Source: JAZSQT01 sp045538075 (GTDB lineage: Bacteria; Chrysiogenota; Deferribacteres; Deferribacterales; Mucispirillaceae). Taken from it: DNA of 7,444 nt. Positions 6,883 through 7,444 of this stretch are shown here, one piece after another. The stretch spans positions 1 to 7,444 of the forward strand of contig JAZSQT010000184.1 of the NCBI GenBank assembly GCA_045538075.1, given 5' to 3'. Each line of letters starts with the position of its first letter. Within the stretch, counting starts at the first letter, position 1. Below the pieces are notes generated by a model that was not told where the DNA came from, did not search any database, and was given only the letters and a program-made list of their open reading frames with translations. Position numbers and translations under genes: made by a program.

Positions 6883-7444
6883 TAAAACCAATTATTTTTG
6901 GATTAACAATTATTGCGATTGCAGGTTTATGGACATATATATCTTTTTATTCAATAGATAACAAACTTTATAGAGAGGCAAAAGAACTTGAAAAAGTTGG
7001 TGATATTTATACTGCTCATGACAAAATAACAGAAGCATTAAATATAAATCCAAAAAATAGAAAAGTTATATCGTATAAAACTCATTTATATTTTTTAGTA
7101 AAAAATGATTCTGCTTTAAAAGAAGCGTATCAAGGGAAAAAAGATGCTGAATATGCCATGGAAAAAGGCGATTATGTTTTAGCAAGCAAAAGGCTTAACG
7201 ATGCTCTTATTGCAATAGATAGTATTTCTACTATGGCAACTCAATATAAAGAGGCTGAAATTTTGCAACAAGAAATAGTAAAAGATGTTGATAGAGTAAT
7301 AAAAGAAATTCCTGAGAGGTATTATTTAAAAGGACAAGAATTATATCAACAAGGTGAATTAGAAAGGGCATATATAATGCTTGATTATATTTCTAATCCA
7401 TTACCTAAAGTAGTGAGATTAAAAGATGAATTAGCTTTTGAATT
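6879..7444 (+). CDS. Membrane-anchored TPR protein, N-terminal part (cut by right window edge)
   Basis: Starting at ATG 6879, which overlaps the previous stop as ATGA, the frame stays open for 188 codons to the window edge. An AGG at 6867-6869 lies nine bases upstream. Residues 4-23 (FGLTIIAIAGLWTYISFY region) form one hydrophobic segment after a single Lys3, most likely an uncleaved anchor with the remainder outside the cytoplasm. Three TPR-like helix pairs follow: about 31-60 (YREAKELEKVGDIYTAHDKI and a closing NPKN), 87-115 (AEYAMEKGDYVLASKRL) and 148-172 (YYLKGQELYQQGELERAYIM). There are no cysteines in the visible part, in contrast to its upstream neighbour. It is co-oriented and translationally coupled with the periplasmic solenoid protein, suggesting the two act together at the envelope. 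No specific function can be assigned and the C-terminal domain is unseen. Confidence 0.82.
   Translation, partial: MIKPIIFGLTIIAIAGLWTYISFYSIDNKLYREAKELEKVGDIYTAHDKITEALNINPKNRKVISYKTHLYFLVKNDSALKEAYQGKKDAEYAMEKGDYVLASKRLNDALIAIDSISTMATQYKEAEILQQEIVKDVDRVIKEIPERYYLKGQELYQQGELERAYIMLDYISNPLPKVVRLKDELAFE

Noticed and set aside
1..7444. Defence system, mobile element, CRISPR array, tRNA or rRNA
   Set aside because: No transposase, integrase, nuclease-effector, repeat-spacer pattern or tRNA-like cloverleaf was found; the genes are housekeeping or metabolic apart from the two envelope TPR-like proteins.

Overview
The window comes from the chromosome of a strongly AT-rich, mesophilic-looking bacterium. 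A/T dominates third codon positions, the proteins are rich in Asn, Lys and Ile, and recognisable Shine-Dalgarno sequences precede most genes. A secreted protein with a cleavable signal peptide and a membrane-anchored TPR protein fit a Gram-negative cell plan. The pdxA-rsmA pairing is common in Proteobacteria and some other Gram-negative phyla. I cannot fix the phylum from sequence alone; an AT-rich Deferribacterota- or Proteobacteria-like host is only a guess.

There are seven genes in two divergent groups and no gene-free stretch over about 130 bases. Reading leftwards on the minus strand from 2682: pdxA (vitamin B6 synthesis), rsmA/ksgA (16S rRNA adenine dimethylation), a DEDDh 3'-5' exonuclease of the DnaQ fold, and after a 60-base gap the first 101 codons of folC, which runs off the left edge. 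pdxA, rsmA and the exonuclease overlap end to end, by 26 and 11 bases, and look like one transcript. folC begins with TTG behind a good ribosome site and may have its own promoter.

Reading rightwards on the plus strand from 2810: a 946-residue fused FAD/iron-sulfur 2-hydroxyacid dehydrogenase (GlcD-like half plus GlcF-like half), a 415-residue predicted periplasmic helical-repeat protein with eight cysteines, and a membrane-anchored TPR protein cut by the right edge. These also overlap (16 and 4 bases), so the redox enzyme and the two envelope proteins are probably co-transcribed.

The 127-base gap at 2683-2809 carries the divergent control region. A perfect TTGACA for pdxA and a TTGTCA for the oxidase lie on opposite strands of one small palindrome, so the two promoters may compete. 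pdxA has no visible Shine-Dalgarno sequence and its best -10 box abuts the start codon, which raises the possibility of a leaderless message.

Most of the window is ordinary housekeeping sequence. I see no CRISPR array, mobile element, toxin-antitoxin pair, RNA gene or defence system. The least explained part is the pair of envelope proteins behind the oxidase.
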